64,000 nt of DNA from Xanthomonas boreopolis. GTDB lineage: Bacteria; Pseudomonadota; Gammaproteobacteria; Xanthomonadales; Xanthomonadaceae. Below the pieces are notes generated by a model, which ran no database searches, was not told where the DNA came from, and worked only from the letters and a program-made list of their open reading frames with translations. Below are positions 45,917 through 53,598 of this stretch, piece after piece; position 1 is the first letter of the stretch, and every line of letters starts with the position of its first letter. The stretch spans positions 13,735 through 77,734 of the forward strand of contig BNBA01000016.1 of assembly GCA_014654535.1 (NCBI GenBank), given 5' to 3'. Made by a program: the position numbers and the translations under genes.

Positions 45917-46813
45917 ATGAGCGATGTCCAGGTTCCGTCCCATTCCACCCCGTCCCGCCGCGCGCTGGTGTTCGGCGCCAGCGGCCAGATCGGCGAGCGC
46001 GTGCTCGAGCGGCTGGCCAGGCAAGGCTGGGAGATCGTCGCGGTGTCGCGCCAGGCGCGCGCGTCGCGGCCCGGACTGGCCTGGTTGCAGGGCGATCTCT
46101 CGATGCCGCCGCCGCCGGGGCCGTTCGCGGCCATCGTCAGCTGCGGTCCGCTCGACCATTTCGCGCGCTGGTATGCCGGCGCGGAAACGGAAGCCGCGCG
46201 CATCGTCGCCTTCGGCTCGACCAGCCTGCAGGTCAAGCAGGCCTCCGGCGACGCGCACGAGCGCGACCTGGCACGCCGCCTCGCCGATGCGGAGCAGCAG
46301 TTGTTCGCCGCGGCCCGGGCGCGCGGCGCGGCGGCGACGGTGCTGCGCCCGACCCTGGTCTACGGCGCCGGGCGCGACCTGACGTTGAGCCGGATCGCCG
46401 CGTTGGCGCAGCGCACCGGCCACTTCGCGTTGCCGAGCGGGGCGACCGGGCGGCGCCAGCCGGTGCATGTCGAGGACCTGGCCGGGGCCGCGTGCGCGGT
46501 GCTGGCCGCACCGGCGACCCACGGGCGCAGCTATGCGCTGGGCGGCGGCGAGGTGCTGGCGTACGAGGACATGGTCGGGCGCGTGCTGGCGGCGCTGCCG
46601 CGGCCGGCCAGGCTGTGGCGCATCCCGCGCTGGCTGTTCGCCTCCGCGCTGCACGGCGCGCACGCGCTGGGCCGCCTGCAAGGCATGAATGCGGCCGCCC
46701 TGCAGCGGATGCGGGAAGACCTGGTGTTCGACCTGGAGCCGGCCCGCCGGGACTTCGGCTACGCGCCGCGGGCGTTCGCCCCCACCGCCGGCGAGCTCGG
46801 CGTGCGCGCGTAG
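45917..46813 (+). CDS. NAD-dependent epimerase/dehydratase-like protein
   Basis: 298-residue extended SDR-like protein. The nucleotide motif is LVFGASGQIGERVLERLARQ; the usual YxxxK is not obvious (DAHERDLARRLADAEQQLF in its place), so it may be an atypical SDR like NmrA or complex I NDUFA9-type proteins. Later features: VLRPTLVYGAGRDLTLSRIA and RQPVHVEDLAGAACAVL. ATG at 45917, divergent from the antiporter operon with ~150 bp between. Substrate unknown. Confidence 0.85.
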   Translation: MSDVQVPSHSTPSRRALVFGASGQIGERVLERLARQGWEIVAVSRQARASRPGLAWLQGDLSMPPPPGPFAAIVSCGPLDHFARWYAGAETEAARIVAFGSTSLQVKQASGDAHERDLARRLADAEQQLFAAARARGAAATVLRPTLVYGAGRDLTLSRIAALAQRTGHFALPSGATGRRQPVHVEDLAGAACAVLAAPATHGRSYALGGGEVLAYEDMVGRVLAALPRPARLWRIPRWLFASALHGAHALGRLQGMNAAALQRMREDLVFDLEPARRDFGYAPRAFAPTAGELGVRA

Positions 46814-46835
46814 CGCGGCGGATCGTTCCGGCGCG

Positions 46836-47312
46836 TCAGTAGCGCCAGCCCATCCGGCGGTAGAACTTGGCCAGCACCCAGATCGGGCCGATCAGCAGGT
46901 AGACCAGGTCGGTGAGGAAGCTCGGGCGGCGCCCTTCGATGTGATGGCCGATGAACTGGGCGATCCAGGCGACCACGAACACGCCCACGGCGGTGGCCAG
47001 CAGGCCGGCGATGCCGAGGTTCGCTTCCAGCAGCCGGCACAGGCAGCCGCAGAAGAAGAACACCGCCAGCATGCCGAGCCCGAGCGGGCGCGAGAGGCGG
47101 TTGTAGAACATCCACGCCGCGAACATCGCCAGCGCCGCCCACACGCCGCTGCGGAACCAGGTGCCGCCGACCGGGATGCACCACAGCAAGGCCACCACCG
47201 ACCACAGGATGGCCGGCACCGCGACCACGTGGATCGACTGGTTGGTGGCGTTGCGGTGGTCGCCGGAGTAGCTGGAAAAATACTGCTCGATCGGACGCGC
47301 GCTGGTCTGCAT
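46836..47312 (-). CDS. Mpo1-like (DUF962) membrane protein
   Basis: 158-residue membrane protein with four helices. It begins with the family pattern IEQYFSSYSGDHRNATNQSIH and ends with IAQFIGHHIEGRRPSFLTDL and IGPIWVLAKFYRRMG. Yeast Mpo1 of this family is an Fe(II)-dependent dioxygenase in 2-hydroxy fatty acid alpha-oxidation, using conserved histidines that are present here (H18, H28 region and the HHIEG pair); a similar role is possible but unproved. Confidence 0.88.
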   Translation of the reverse strand: MQTSARPIEQYFSSYSGDHRNATNQSIHVVAVPAILWSVVALLWCIPVGGTWFRSGVWAALAMFAAWMFYNRLSRPLGLGMLAVFFFCGCLCRLLEANLGIAGLLATAVGVFVVAWIAQFIGHHIEGRRPSFLTDLVYLLIGPIWVLAKFYRRMGWRY

Positions 47313-47532
47313 GGTTTTCCCTCCCAGGAACCGGGGAGAGGATACCGCGTGCGGCGCAGTACGGTGCCGGTCAGGCCGGCCGTGCCATCGGGGTGGCCGC
47401 TGCGCCGCGGCAGCGCCGGGCGGGCCCGGCGGCCCGGTTGCCGGCGAAACGGGACATCCGCCGCTCCAGGCGGGCCGGTTCCTGCTCGACGTCGTGGCGG
47501 GCCTGCTTCATGGCGGTCCGGCCCGGCGTGGG

Positions 47533-47814
47533 TCAGGCGCTGCGCCGGCTGAGCCGCTGCCAGCAGTCGGTGGCGAGCTGCTCGTAGTTCTCCTGCGTGC
47601 TCGACGAGATGAAATGGTGCTCGATGCGACGGCGGAACAAGCGCAGGCGCTCCACTTCGCTCGAATGCGGCGCCTGCAGGTAGATGTCGCACGCCATCTT
47701 CACCACCGGCGACAGCTCGCTGAACTTGCCTATGCCGAGGTTGCCCTCCGCATGGCGCGATTGCCAATGCGCGATTTCTGCCTGTACGTCGATGACGGCG
47801 GGGTCTCTGTTCAT
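47533..47814 (-). CDS. Hypothetical protein
   Basis: 93-residue soluble, helical protein I do not recognise. Visible features: DVQAEIAHWQSRHAEG, FSELSPVVKMACDIYLQAPH and IEHHFISSSTQENYEQLATD. A strong AAGGAGG lies about 10 nt before the ATG at 47814, which supports a real, well-translated gene. Two ~200-bp flanks hold no gene. Confidence 0.75.
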   Translation of the reverse strand: MNRDPAVIDVQAEIAHWQSRHAEGNLGIGKFSELSPVVKMACDIYLQAPHSSEVERLRLFRRRIEHHFISSSTQENYEQLATDCWQRLSRRSA

Positions 47815-48077
47815 GGCCTTGTGCCTCCTTGAGGTCGTGGGCGATGGCCCATCACCGTAGCGAGCGCAGCGTCAACGGGAGATCATCGGAAAGTCGTTTT
47901 CGCTGCATACGCCTCGTCGAGCGCATGAACGCGTCAGCGTCGTGATCGGTCGTATGTGAGGCACCGCACTGATTAGCGCAATCGCAAGTCCCGCCAAACA
48001 TCGTGCTAACGGGCCGCAAGCGAAGGTCGGCCGTGCATGGCGATGCCGCGATGGGCGGCACCGGATGGGAGGTATGC

Positions 48078-48236
48078 ATGGCCGATGACCGGCGCGAGGG
48101 CGACAAACGCAGCAGTGGCGTGGCCGAGGCGGCGACGTGGTGGCGGGCGCTGATGGCGTCGCATGCGTTCCGCTCGGTGCTCGCGGTCGTCCTGGTGGCG
48201 GTGGGGATCGTGGTGTTCGCCGTGTCGGTGAAGTGA
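48078..48236 (+). CDS. Small membrane protein, hypothetical
   Basis: 52-residue protein: charged N-terminus (MADDRREGDKRSSG) and one C-terminal helix (SVLAVVLVAVGIVVFAVSV) ending in Lys. GGGAGG lies 5 nt before the ATG at 48078. The frame is open from 48003, but the ribosome site argues for the shorter form. No known family; single-pass small proteins of this size are often missed by gene callers. Confidence 0.5.
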   Translation: MADDRREGDKRSSGVAEAATWWRALMASHAFRSVLAVVLVAVGIVVFAVSVK

Positions 48237-48365
48237 CGGGGAAGGGCACGCGGCGCCCGGATAGCGACGGCGGACACGGTTCGTCGCCGGAGCCGGCCTT
48301 GGCCCTGCTCGGCGGCCGCGCTCCCGGCCGGTATGCTTGGCAAGGGAGTCAAGGGAGCGGGGATT

Positions 48366-49376
48366 GTGCGGGTAAGAATCGAGGATGTGGCGCTCGCGGC
48401 AGGGGTGTCGATGAAGACCGTGTCGCGCGTGCTCAACGGCGAGCCTGGCGTGCGACCGCACATCCGCGAGCGCGTCAACGAGGTGGCCAGGTCGATGAAC
48501 TACCGGCCGGATCCGTCGGCGCGGCGGCTGGCCGGCAAGCGCTCGTACCTGGTCGGCTTCGTCTACGACAATCCGTCGGCGAACTACCTGATGGAACTGA
48601 TCGGCGGCGTGGTCGAAGCCTGCGAGGAACTGCACTACGGCATGCTGGTGCAGCCGGTCTCGTTCAAGCGGCCAGACTTCGTGCAGGCGATCAAGGCGCT
48701 GGTCGACTTCTCCAAGCTCGACGGCCTGATCCTGACGCCGCCGCTGACCGACAGCGACGCGTTGCTGGGCGCGCTGCGCGAAGCCGGCATCGCCTTCTCC
48801 TGCGTGTCGCCGAAGGATTGCGACAGCAACATCGGCGCCACCCTCGACGAGCGCCAGGCCGTGCACGAGATCGTCGGCCTGCTGGTCGCGCACGGGCACC
48901 GGCGCATCGGCCATATCCAGGGACATCCGGAACACGGCGCCAGCGCCTGGCGGCTGGACGGCTATCGCGACGCGCTGGCCGAACACGGCTTGCCGTTCGA
49001 TCCGGCGCTGGTGGTGCCGGGCGAGTTCTCGTTCGACTCGGGCGTGCACGCGGCGCGGCGGCTGCTGGACCTGCCCGACCCGCCGACCGCGATCTTCGCC
49101 GCCAACGACGACATGGCCGCCGGCGTGTTCAGCGCGGTCCAGCAGCGCGGGCTGCGCATTCCGCAGGACATCTCGATCTGCGGCTTCGACGACATGCCGG
49201 TGTCGCGGCAGATATTCCCGCCGCTCACCACGGTGCACCAGCCGGCCCGCGACATGGGCCGGGTGGTGACCATCGAGCTGATCAAGTCGATCCGTGCGCC
49301 CGGCTCGGGCACGATGGTGCGGATGCCGCACTCGATGTGCCTGCGCGGCTCGGTGGGGCCGGTGCCCGCGTCCTAG
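48366..49376 (+). CDS. LacI family transcriptional regulator
   Basis: 336-residue regulator: N-terminal LacI HTH with hinge (RIEDVALAAGVSMKTVSRVL then NEVARSMNYRPDPSARRLAG) and a periplasmic-binding-protein-like sugar domain (VGFVYDNPSANYLMELIGG, TAIFAANDDMAAGVFSAVQQ, ISICGFDDMPVS). The GTG at 48366 (MRVRIEDV) follows GGGAGCGGGG and gives a standard N-terminus. No adjacent sugar genes, so its targets lie elsewhere or include itself. Its TAG stop overlaps that of the convergent udgX. Confidence 0.93.
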   Translation: MRVRIEDVALAAGVSMKTVSRVLNGEPGVRPHIRERVNEVARSMNYRPDPSARRLAGKRSYLVGFVYDNPSANYLMELIGGVVEACEELHYGMLVQPVSFKRPDFVQAIKALVDFSKLDGLILTPPLTDSDALLGALREAGIAFSCVSPKDCDSNIGATLDERQAVHEIVGLLVAHGHRRIGHIQGHPEHGASAWRLDGYRDALAEHGLPFDPALVVPGEFSFDSGVHAARRLLDLPDPPTAIFAANDDMAAGVFSAVQQRGLRIPQDISICGFDDMPVSRQIFPPLTTVHQPARDMGRVVTIELIKSIRAPGSGTMVRMPHSMCLRGSVGPVPAS

Positions 49377-50038
49377 GACGCGTCCCGAGGCGGGCGCGAA
49401 GCGGCCTGGCCGCGCGCCGCGACGGCGTGCAGTTCGGCCAGCAACTGCCGTTGCGCGGCCTCGCGCTCCGGCTCGCGCATGCGCAGGATCGCCGACGGAT
49501 GCCAGCTGGCCAGCGCCTGCACGCCGCCGGGCAGTTCGCGCCAGCGGCCGCGCTCGAGGCTGATGCGGAAGCCGGCGCCGAACAGGGTCTGGGCCGCCAT
49601 CGCCCCCAGCGCCATCACCGCATGCGGCCGTACCCTCAACAGCTCCGCCGCCAGCCACGGGCGGCAGGCGGCCTGCTCTCCGGCCGAGGCGCGCTGGTGC
49701 AACCGGCGCTTGCCGCGCGGCACGAACTTGAAGTGCTTCACGGTGTTGGTCAGGTACACCTGCGCGGGATCCAGCCCGGCCTCGAGCATCAGCCTGCGCA
49801 GCAGCTGGCCGGCCGGCCCGACGAAGGGATGGCCCTCGCGATCCTCGCGATCGCCGGGCTGTTCGCCCACCAGCATCAGCCGGGCATGCGGCGGGCCTTC
49901 GCCGAACACGGTCTGGGTCGCGTCCCGCCACAGCGGGCAGCGCCGGCAGTCGCGGGCTTGCCGGCGCAGCGCAGCCAACGTGCCGGCGGGCACTTCGTCG
50001 ACCGGCTTGGCGAGCGGGATCGGAGGTGAGCGGGTCAC
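49373..50038 (-). CDS. udgX: UdgX-type uracil-DNA glycosylase
   Basis: 221-residue member of the iron-sulfur uracil-DNA glycosylase superfamily. Motif A is VGEQPGDREDREGHPFVGPAG in shortened form GEQPGDREDREGHPFVG (58-74); motif B is SWHPSAILR. CRRC (31, 34) and C125 are candidate cluster ligands. KHFKFVPRGKRRLHQ (101-115) contains KRRLH with His114, matching the KRRIH loop of Mycobacterium smegmatis UdgX, whose histidine bonds covalently to the deoxyribose after uracil excision. That loop distinguishes UdgX from ordinary family 4 enzymes. Probably monocistronic. Confidence 0.88.
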   Translation of the reverse strand: MTRSPPIPLAKPVDEVPAGTLAALRRQARDCRRCPLWRDATQTVFGEGPPHARLMLVGEQPGDREDREGHPFVGPAGQLLRRLMLEAGLDPAQVYLTNTVKHFKFVPRGKRRLHQRASAGEQAACRPWLAAELLRVRPHAVMALGAMAAQTLFGAGFRISLERGRWRELPGGVQALASWHPSAILRMREPEREAAQRQLLAELHAVAARGQAASRPPRDAS

Positions 50039-50138
50039 GGCGGCTCCGGGAAGCGGACGCCGCCAGGTTAGCCGGCCTCCGGTGAGGGGCGCGGCCAGGC
50101 GGTGCGCGGAACGTGCACGCCGGCGAAACGCCCGGGCG

Positions 50139-50786
50139 TCAGTCGCCCTGCGCGCCCATCGTGCGCGCGCCGACGATGATCATGCGCAGCATCGTCGAGA
50201 TCTGCTCGACCAGTTCCGGATCCTTTTCCGGTGGCAGGTCCATGGCGGTGGCGCCCATCGCGAACACCAGCCGGGTGATCGCCTTGGACACCAGCGCCGG
50301 CTCGTGCAGCACCGCGCCATCGGCGGCGGCCAGCCGCACCAGGTCCTGCTGCAGCTCTTCCTCGAAATAGTGCAGCTCGCGCTCGACCGCGTGCTTGAAC
50401 GCGTCCGAGCCGACCGCGCCCTCGCGCAGCAGCACGTGCAGCAGCTTGTCGTCGGCGCGCAGCTGTTCCATGAAGGTCTCCACCGATACCCGCACCACGC
50501 TGCGGTCGGTGGAGGTCGCGCGCTGGCGCGCCTGGCCGATGATCGTGCGCAGCGAGCGGCCGGCCAGGTCGATCAGCGCGACCGCCAGCTCGTCCATGTC
50601 GCGGAACTGCCGGTAGAAGCTGTTCGGCGCGATCCCGGCCTCGCGGGCGACCTCGCGCAGGCTGAGCGTGGACAGGCTGCGGTGCGGGCCGATCAGCTTG
50701 AGTGCGGCCGCCAGCAAGTCCTCGCGCGTGACCGTCCGGCGGGACGGGGCGGAGTCGTCGGACGGGGACAGGGCGGTCGAAGTCAT
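50139..50786 (-). CDS. TetR family regulator, DesT/FabR-like
   Basis: 215-residue TetR repressor. N-terminal HTH: TREDLLAAALKLIGPHRSLS and LREVAREAGIAPNSFYRQF; the C-terminal part matches FabR/DesT length and contains LLREGAVGSDAFKHAVEREL. Divergent from a ferredoxin reductase and a fatty acid desaturase, the same arrangement as Pseudomonas desT-desCB, where DesT senses the saturated/unsaturated acyl-CoA balance. The inverted repeats at 50833-50867 are the likely binding sites. Confidence 0.9.
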   Translation of the reverse strand: MTSTALSPSDDSAPSRRTVTREDLLAAALKLIGPHRSLSTLSLREVAREAGIAPNSFYRQFRDMDELAVALIDLAGRSLRTIIGQARQRATSTDRSVVRVSVETFMEQLRADDKLLHVLLREGAVGSDAFKHAVERELHYFEEELQQDLVRLAAADGAVLHEPALVSKAITRLVFAMGATAMDLPPEKDPELVEQISTMLRMIIVGARTMGAQGD

Positions 50787-50832
50787 GGGCAGGTCATGGC
50801 GGGCTGGCTGAATCATACCCTCGGTCCCTGAA

Positions 50833-50867
50833 TATACACTTGTATACACACATGTACTCTCATGTGT
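50833..50867. promoter_or_regulatory. Candidate DesT/FabR-type operators
   Basis: Two adjacent inverted repeats in the 94-bp divergent gap: TATACA-CT-TGTATA (50833-50846) and ACACATG-TACTCT-CATGTGT (50848-50867). The TACA-N2-TGTA core recalls FabR-type operators. The second ends 13 nt before the reductase ATG, so occupancy would block its expression. Confidence 0.6.
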
Positions 50868-50880
50868 ATAGTGCATCGTC

Positions 50881-51942
50881 ATGAAACCCTCCCCCCGCTC
50901 CCGTCGCCCCGCAGGCCTGCAGCGCTGGATCTCGCCCAAGCTGTTCGACTTCTGGGCCGGCCAGGTCAACCCGCTGTGGTCGCTGGACCGCCCGCTCGCG
51001 CGCCTGGTGGAGCGCCAGCCGGCCGGCCGCGGCGCGGCGACGCTGGTGCTGCGGACCAACCGCCATTGGCAAGGCCTGCGGGCCGGCCAGCACGTCAACC
51101 TGGGCGTGGAGATCGAAGGCCGCCGGCTGCTGCGCAGTTACAGCCCCACGCCGCTGGACGCGCGCCACGTCGCGATCACCGTGAAGGCGGTCGAGGGCGG
51201 CAAGGTCAGCGGCCACCTGGTCGAGCGGGCCGTGCCGGGCGAGGTGTTCACGCTGGAAGCGGCGTTCGGCGACATGGTGCTGCCCGACGTGCCCGCGCCG
51301 CTGTTGCTGCTCGCCGCCGGCAGCGGCATCACGCCGATGCGCGCGCTGCTGCGCGAGCTGGCCGCGCGCGGCATGCCGGTGGACGTGGACCTGCTGTACT
51401 GGGCGCGCACCCGCGAGGATTTCTGCTTCGCCGACGAGCTGCAGGCGCTGGCAAGGGCCCATCCGCGCCTGCGCCTGGAGCTGCTCGCCACGCGCGACGC
51501 GCAGGCATCGGCGCCGAGGATCGGCGGCTACGCGTTCGAGCGCGTGGCCGGGCTGCCGGGCCGGCACGCCATGGCGTGCGGACCGGCCGGCTTCGCGACC
51601 GCGGCGCGCCAGGCGCTGGACGGGCAGGTGGCCCGCTTCCAGGCCGAGGCGTTCACGCCGGAAACCCCGCTGGCCGGCGAGGACGGCGAGGTCGAAGTGC
51701 AGCTGGCCCGCAGCGGCCGGCGCCTGCGCCTGCCGCGCGCGCTGTCGCTGCTGGAAGGGCTCGAGGCCCAGGGCCTGAAGCCCAAGCATGGGTGCCGGAT
51801 GGGCATCTGCAACAGCTGCGCCTGCGGTCGCCAGACCGGTACCACCCGCCACGTGCTGACCGGCGAGCGCAGCGACGAACCCGCCGTACCCGTGCGCCTG
51901 TGCGTGAACGCGCCGAGCACCGACCTGATCCTGGACCTGTGA
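50881..51942 (+). CDS. Ferredoxin reductase (DesC-like)
   Basis: 353-residue electron-transfer flavoprotein. FAD domain with LLRSYSPTPLD (RxYS), NAD(P) domain with LLAAGSGITPMRALLREL and MACGPAGF, and C-terminal plant-type 2Fe-2S domain with HGCRMGICNSCACG and a last cysteine in VRLCVNA. It should pass electrons from NAD(P)H to the desaturase encoded 10 nt downstream. ATG at 50881 starts soon after the operator region. Confidence 0.93.
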   Translation: MKPSPRSRRPAGLQRWISPKLFDFWAGQVNPLWSLDRPLARLVERQPAGRGAATLVLRTNRHWQGLRAGQHVNLGVEIEGRRLLRSYSPTPLDARHVAITVKAVEGGKVSGHLVERAVPGEVFTLEAAFGDMVLPDVPAPLLLLAAGSGITPMRALLRELAARGMPVDVDLLYWARTREDFCFADELQALARAHPRLRLELLATRDAQASAPRIGGYAFERVAGLPGRHAMACGPAGFATAARQALDGQVARFQAEAFTPETPLAGEDGEVEVQLARSGRRLRLPRALSLLEGLEAQGLKPKHGCRMGICNSCACGRQTGTTRHVLTGERSDEPAVPVRLCVNAPSTDLILDL

Positions 51943-51952
51943 GGAACACCGC

Positions 51953-53071
51953 ATGAGCCGCCCCCACAACCGCGCCCTGTCGCCGGCCGAGCTGCAGGCG
52001 TTCGGCGACGAACTGGACGCGCTGCGCGCACGCACGCTGGCCGACGTGGGCGCGCGCGACGCCCGCTACATCCGCCGCGTCGCCGCCGCCGTGCGCTGGG
52101 CCGGGCTGCTCGGGCGCGCGCTGCTGTTCCTCGGCGCGTTCGTGCACGGCGCGCTGGTGCCGGCCTGGATCGCCGGCGTGCTGCTGCTGGCGCTGTCCAA
52201 GATCCTGGAGAACATGGAACTGGGCCACAACGTGATGCACGGCCAGTTCGACTGGATGGGCGATCCGCGGCTGGACGGCAACACCTACGAGTGGGACATC
52301 GTCGCCACCGCCGACAACTGGCGCAAGACGCACAACTTCCGCCACCACACCTACACCAACGTGCGCGGCATGGACGACGACATCGGCTACGGCCTGCTGC
52401 GCATCTTCCCCGAGCAGCGCTGGCGGCCGTTCTACCTGCTGCAGCCGCTGATCGCGCCGGTGTTCGCGCTGCTGTTCCAATGGGGCGTGGCGATCCAGGA
52501 CCTGCGCCTGGGCCGCTGGCTCAAGGGCAAGATGAGCAGCCAGCAGCTGTGGCGCGCGTTCCGGCCGGTCGGCGCCAAGATGGGCCGGCAGCTGTTCAAG
52601 GACTACGTGTTCTTCCCGCTGCTGGCCGGCCCGTTCTTCCTGCCGGTGCTGCTCGGCAACCTGGCCGCCAACGGCCTGCGCAACGTCTGGACCTATGTGA
52701 TCATCTTCTGCGGCCACTTCACCGCCGATGCCGAGACGTTCCCCAAGGAATGCCTGCGCGACGAATCGCGCGGCCACTGGTACCTGCGCCAGCTGCGCGG
52801 CTCGTCCAACCTCACCGGCGGCTGGCTGATGAACGTGCTGTCGGGCAACCTGAGCCACCAGATCGAGCATCATTTCTACCCGGACATCCCGGCCAACCGC
52901 TACGCCGAGATCGCGGTCGAGGTGAAGGCGATCTGCGCCCGCTACGGCCAGCACTACAACACCGGTTCGCTGCCGCGGCAGTTCGGCCAGGTGGCGTGGC
53001 GGATCCTGCGCCACGCGTTCCCGAGCCGGCCGCGCCGCGCCGTGCGGGCGCTGGCGACGCAGGCCGGCTGA
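51953..53071 (+). CDS. Fatty acid (acyl) desaturase (DesB-like)
   Basis: 372-residue membrane di-iron desaturase that introduces a double bond into saturated acyl chains with oxygen. All three histidine boxes are intact: GHNVMHGQ, HNFRHHTYTN and QIEHHFYPD, with hydrophobic membrane segments around 45-75 and 205-240. Partner of the upstream ferredoxin reductase. A candidate terminator (9-bp stem GTGAAGCCG/CGGCTTCAC) lies at 53094-53121. Confidence 0.95.
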   Translation: MSRPHNRALSPAELQAFGDELDALRARTLADVGARDARYIRRVAAAVRWAGLLGRALLFLGAFVHGALVPAWIAGVLLLALSKILENMELGHNVMHGQFDWMGDPRLDGNTYEWDIVATADNWRKTHNFRHHTYTNVRGMDDDIGYGLLRIFPEQRWRPFYLLQPLIAPVFALLFQWGVAIQDLRLGRWLKGKMSSQQLWRAFRPVGAKMGRQLFKDYVFFPLLAGPFFLPVLLGNLAANGLRNVWTYVIIFCGHFTADAETFPKECLRDESRGHWYLRQLRGSSNLTGGWLMNVLSGNLSHQIEHHFYPDIPANRYAEIAVEVKAICARYGQHYNTGSLPRQFGQVAWRILRHAFPSRPRRAVRALATQAG

Positions 53072-53093
53072 ATACGGCATTCGCGAATTCGGC

Positions 53094-53121
53094 GTGAAGC
53101 CGCCCGCCACGCCGGCTTCAC
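53094..53121 (+). terminator. Candidate terminator of the desaturase operon
   Basis: A 9-bp inverted repeat GTGAAGCCG / CGGCTTCAC with a 10-nt loop, 22 nt after the desaturase stop. No U tract follows, so this is tentative. Confidence 0.4.
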
Positions 53122-53181
53122 CCGGGTCGAAGCACGCCGACGCTAGCGTCCGTGGTTCCTGAGCCAAGCAGGTAACCACAC

Positions 53182-53592
53182 ATGATCATCAAAGACGTGA
53201 TGAGCCGGGACGTGACCGTGATCGGCCCCGAGCAGACCTTGCGCGAAGCGGCGGTGCTGATGCGGCAGAACGACATCGGCAGCCTGCCGGTCGGCGAGCA
53301 CGACCGCCTGGTCGGCATGCTGACCGACCGCGACATCGTGGTGCGCGCGCTCGCCTCCGGTTCCGACGCCGACAGCCCGGTGCGCGAAGCGATGTCCGGC
53401 TCGATCAAGTACTGCTTCGAGGACGACGACGTCGACAGCATCGCCTCCAACATGGCCTCGCTGCAGATCCGCCGCCTGCCGGTGGTCGATCGCGACAAGC
53501 GTTTGGTCGGCATCGTCTCGCTCTCGAACATGGCGCACAGCGAGGACATGGCCTGCGGCGTGGTCGCGCGGGGCGTCGCGCGGCCGCATTGA
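53182..53592 (+). CDS. CBS domain protein
   Basis: 136-residue protein made of two CBS motifs: residues 1-60 (MSRDVTVIGPEQTLREAAVL, LVGMLTDRDIVVRALA) and 66-128 (AMSGSIKYCFEDDDVDSIA, LPVVDRDKRLVGIVSL). CBS pairs bind adenine nucleotides and sense energy state; stand-alone proteins of this size are frequently stress-induced. It has its own upstream gap; no partner enzyme is adjacent. Confidence 0.92.
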   Translation: MIIKDVMSRDVTVIGPEQTLREAAVLMRQNDIGSLPVGEHDRLVGMLTDRDIVVRALASGSDADSPVREAMSGSIKYCFEDDDVDSIASNMASLQIRRLPVVDRDKRLVGIVSLSNMAHSEDMACGVVARGVARPH

Positions 53593-53598
53593 GCCGCG

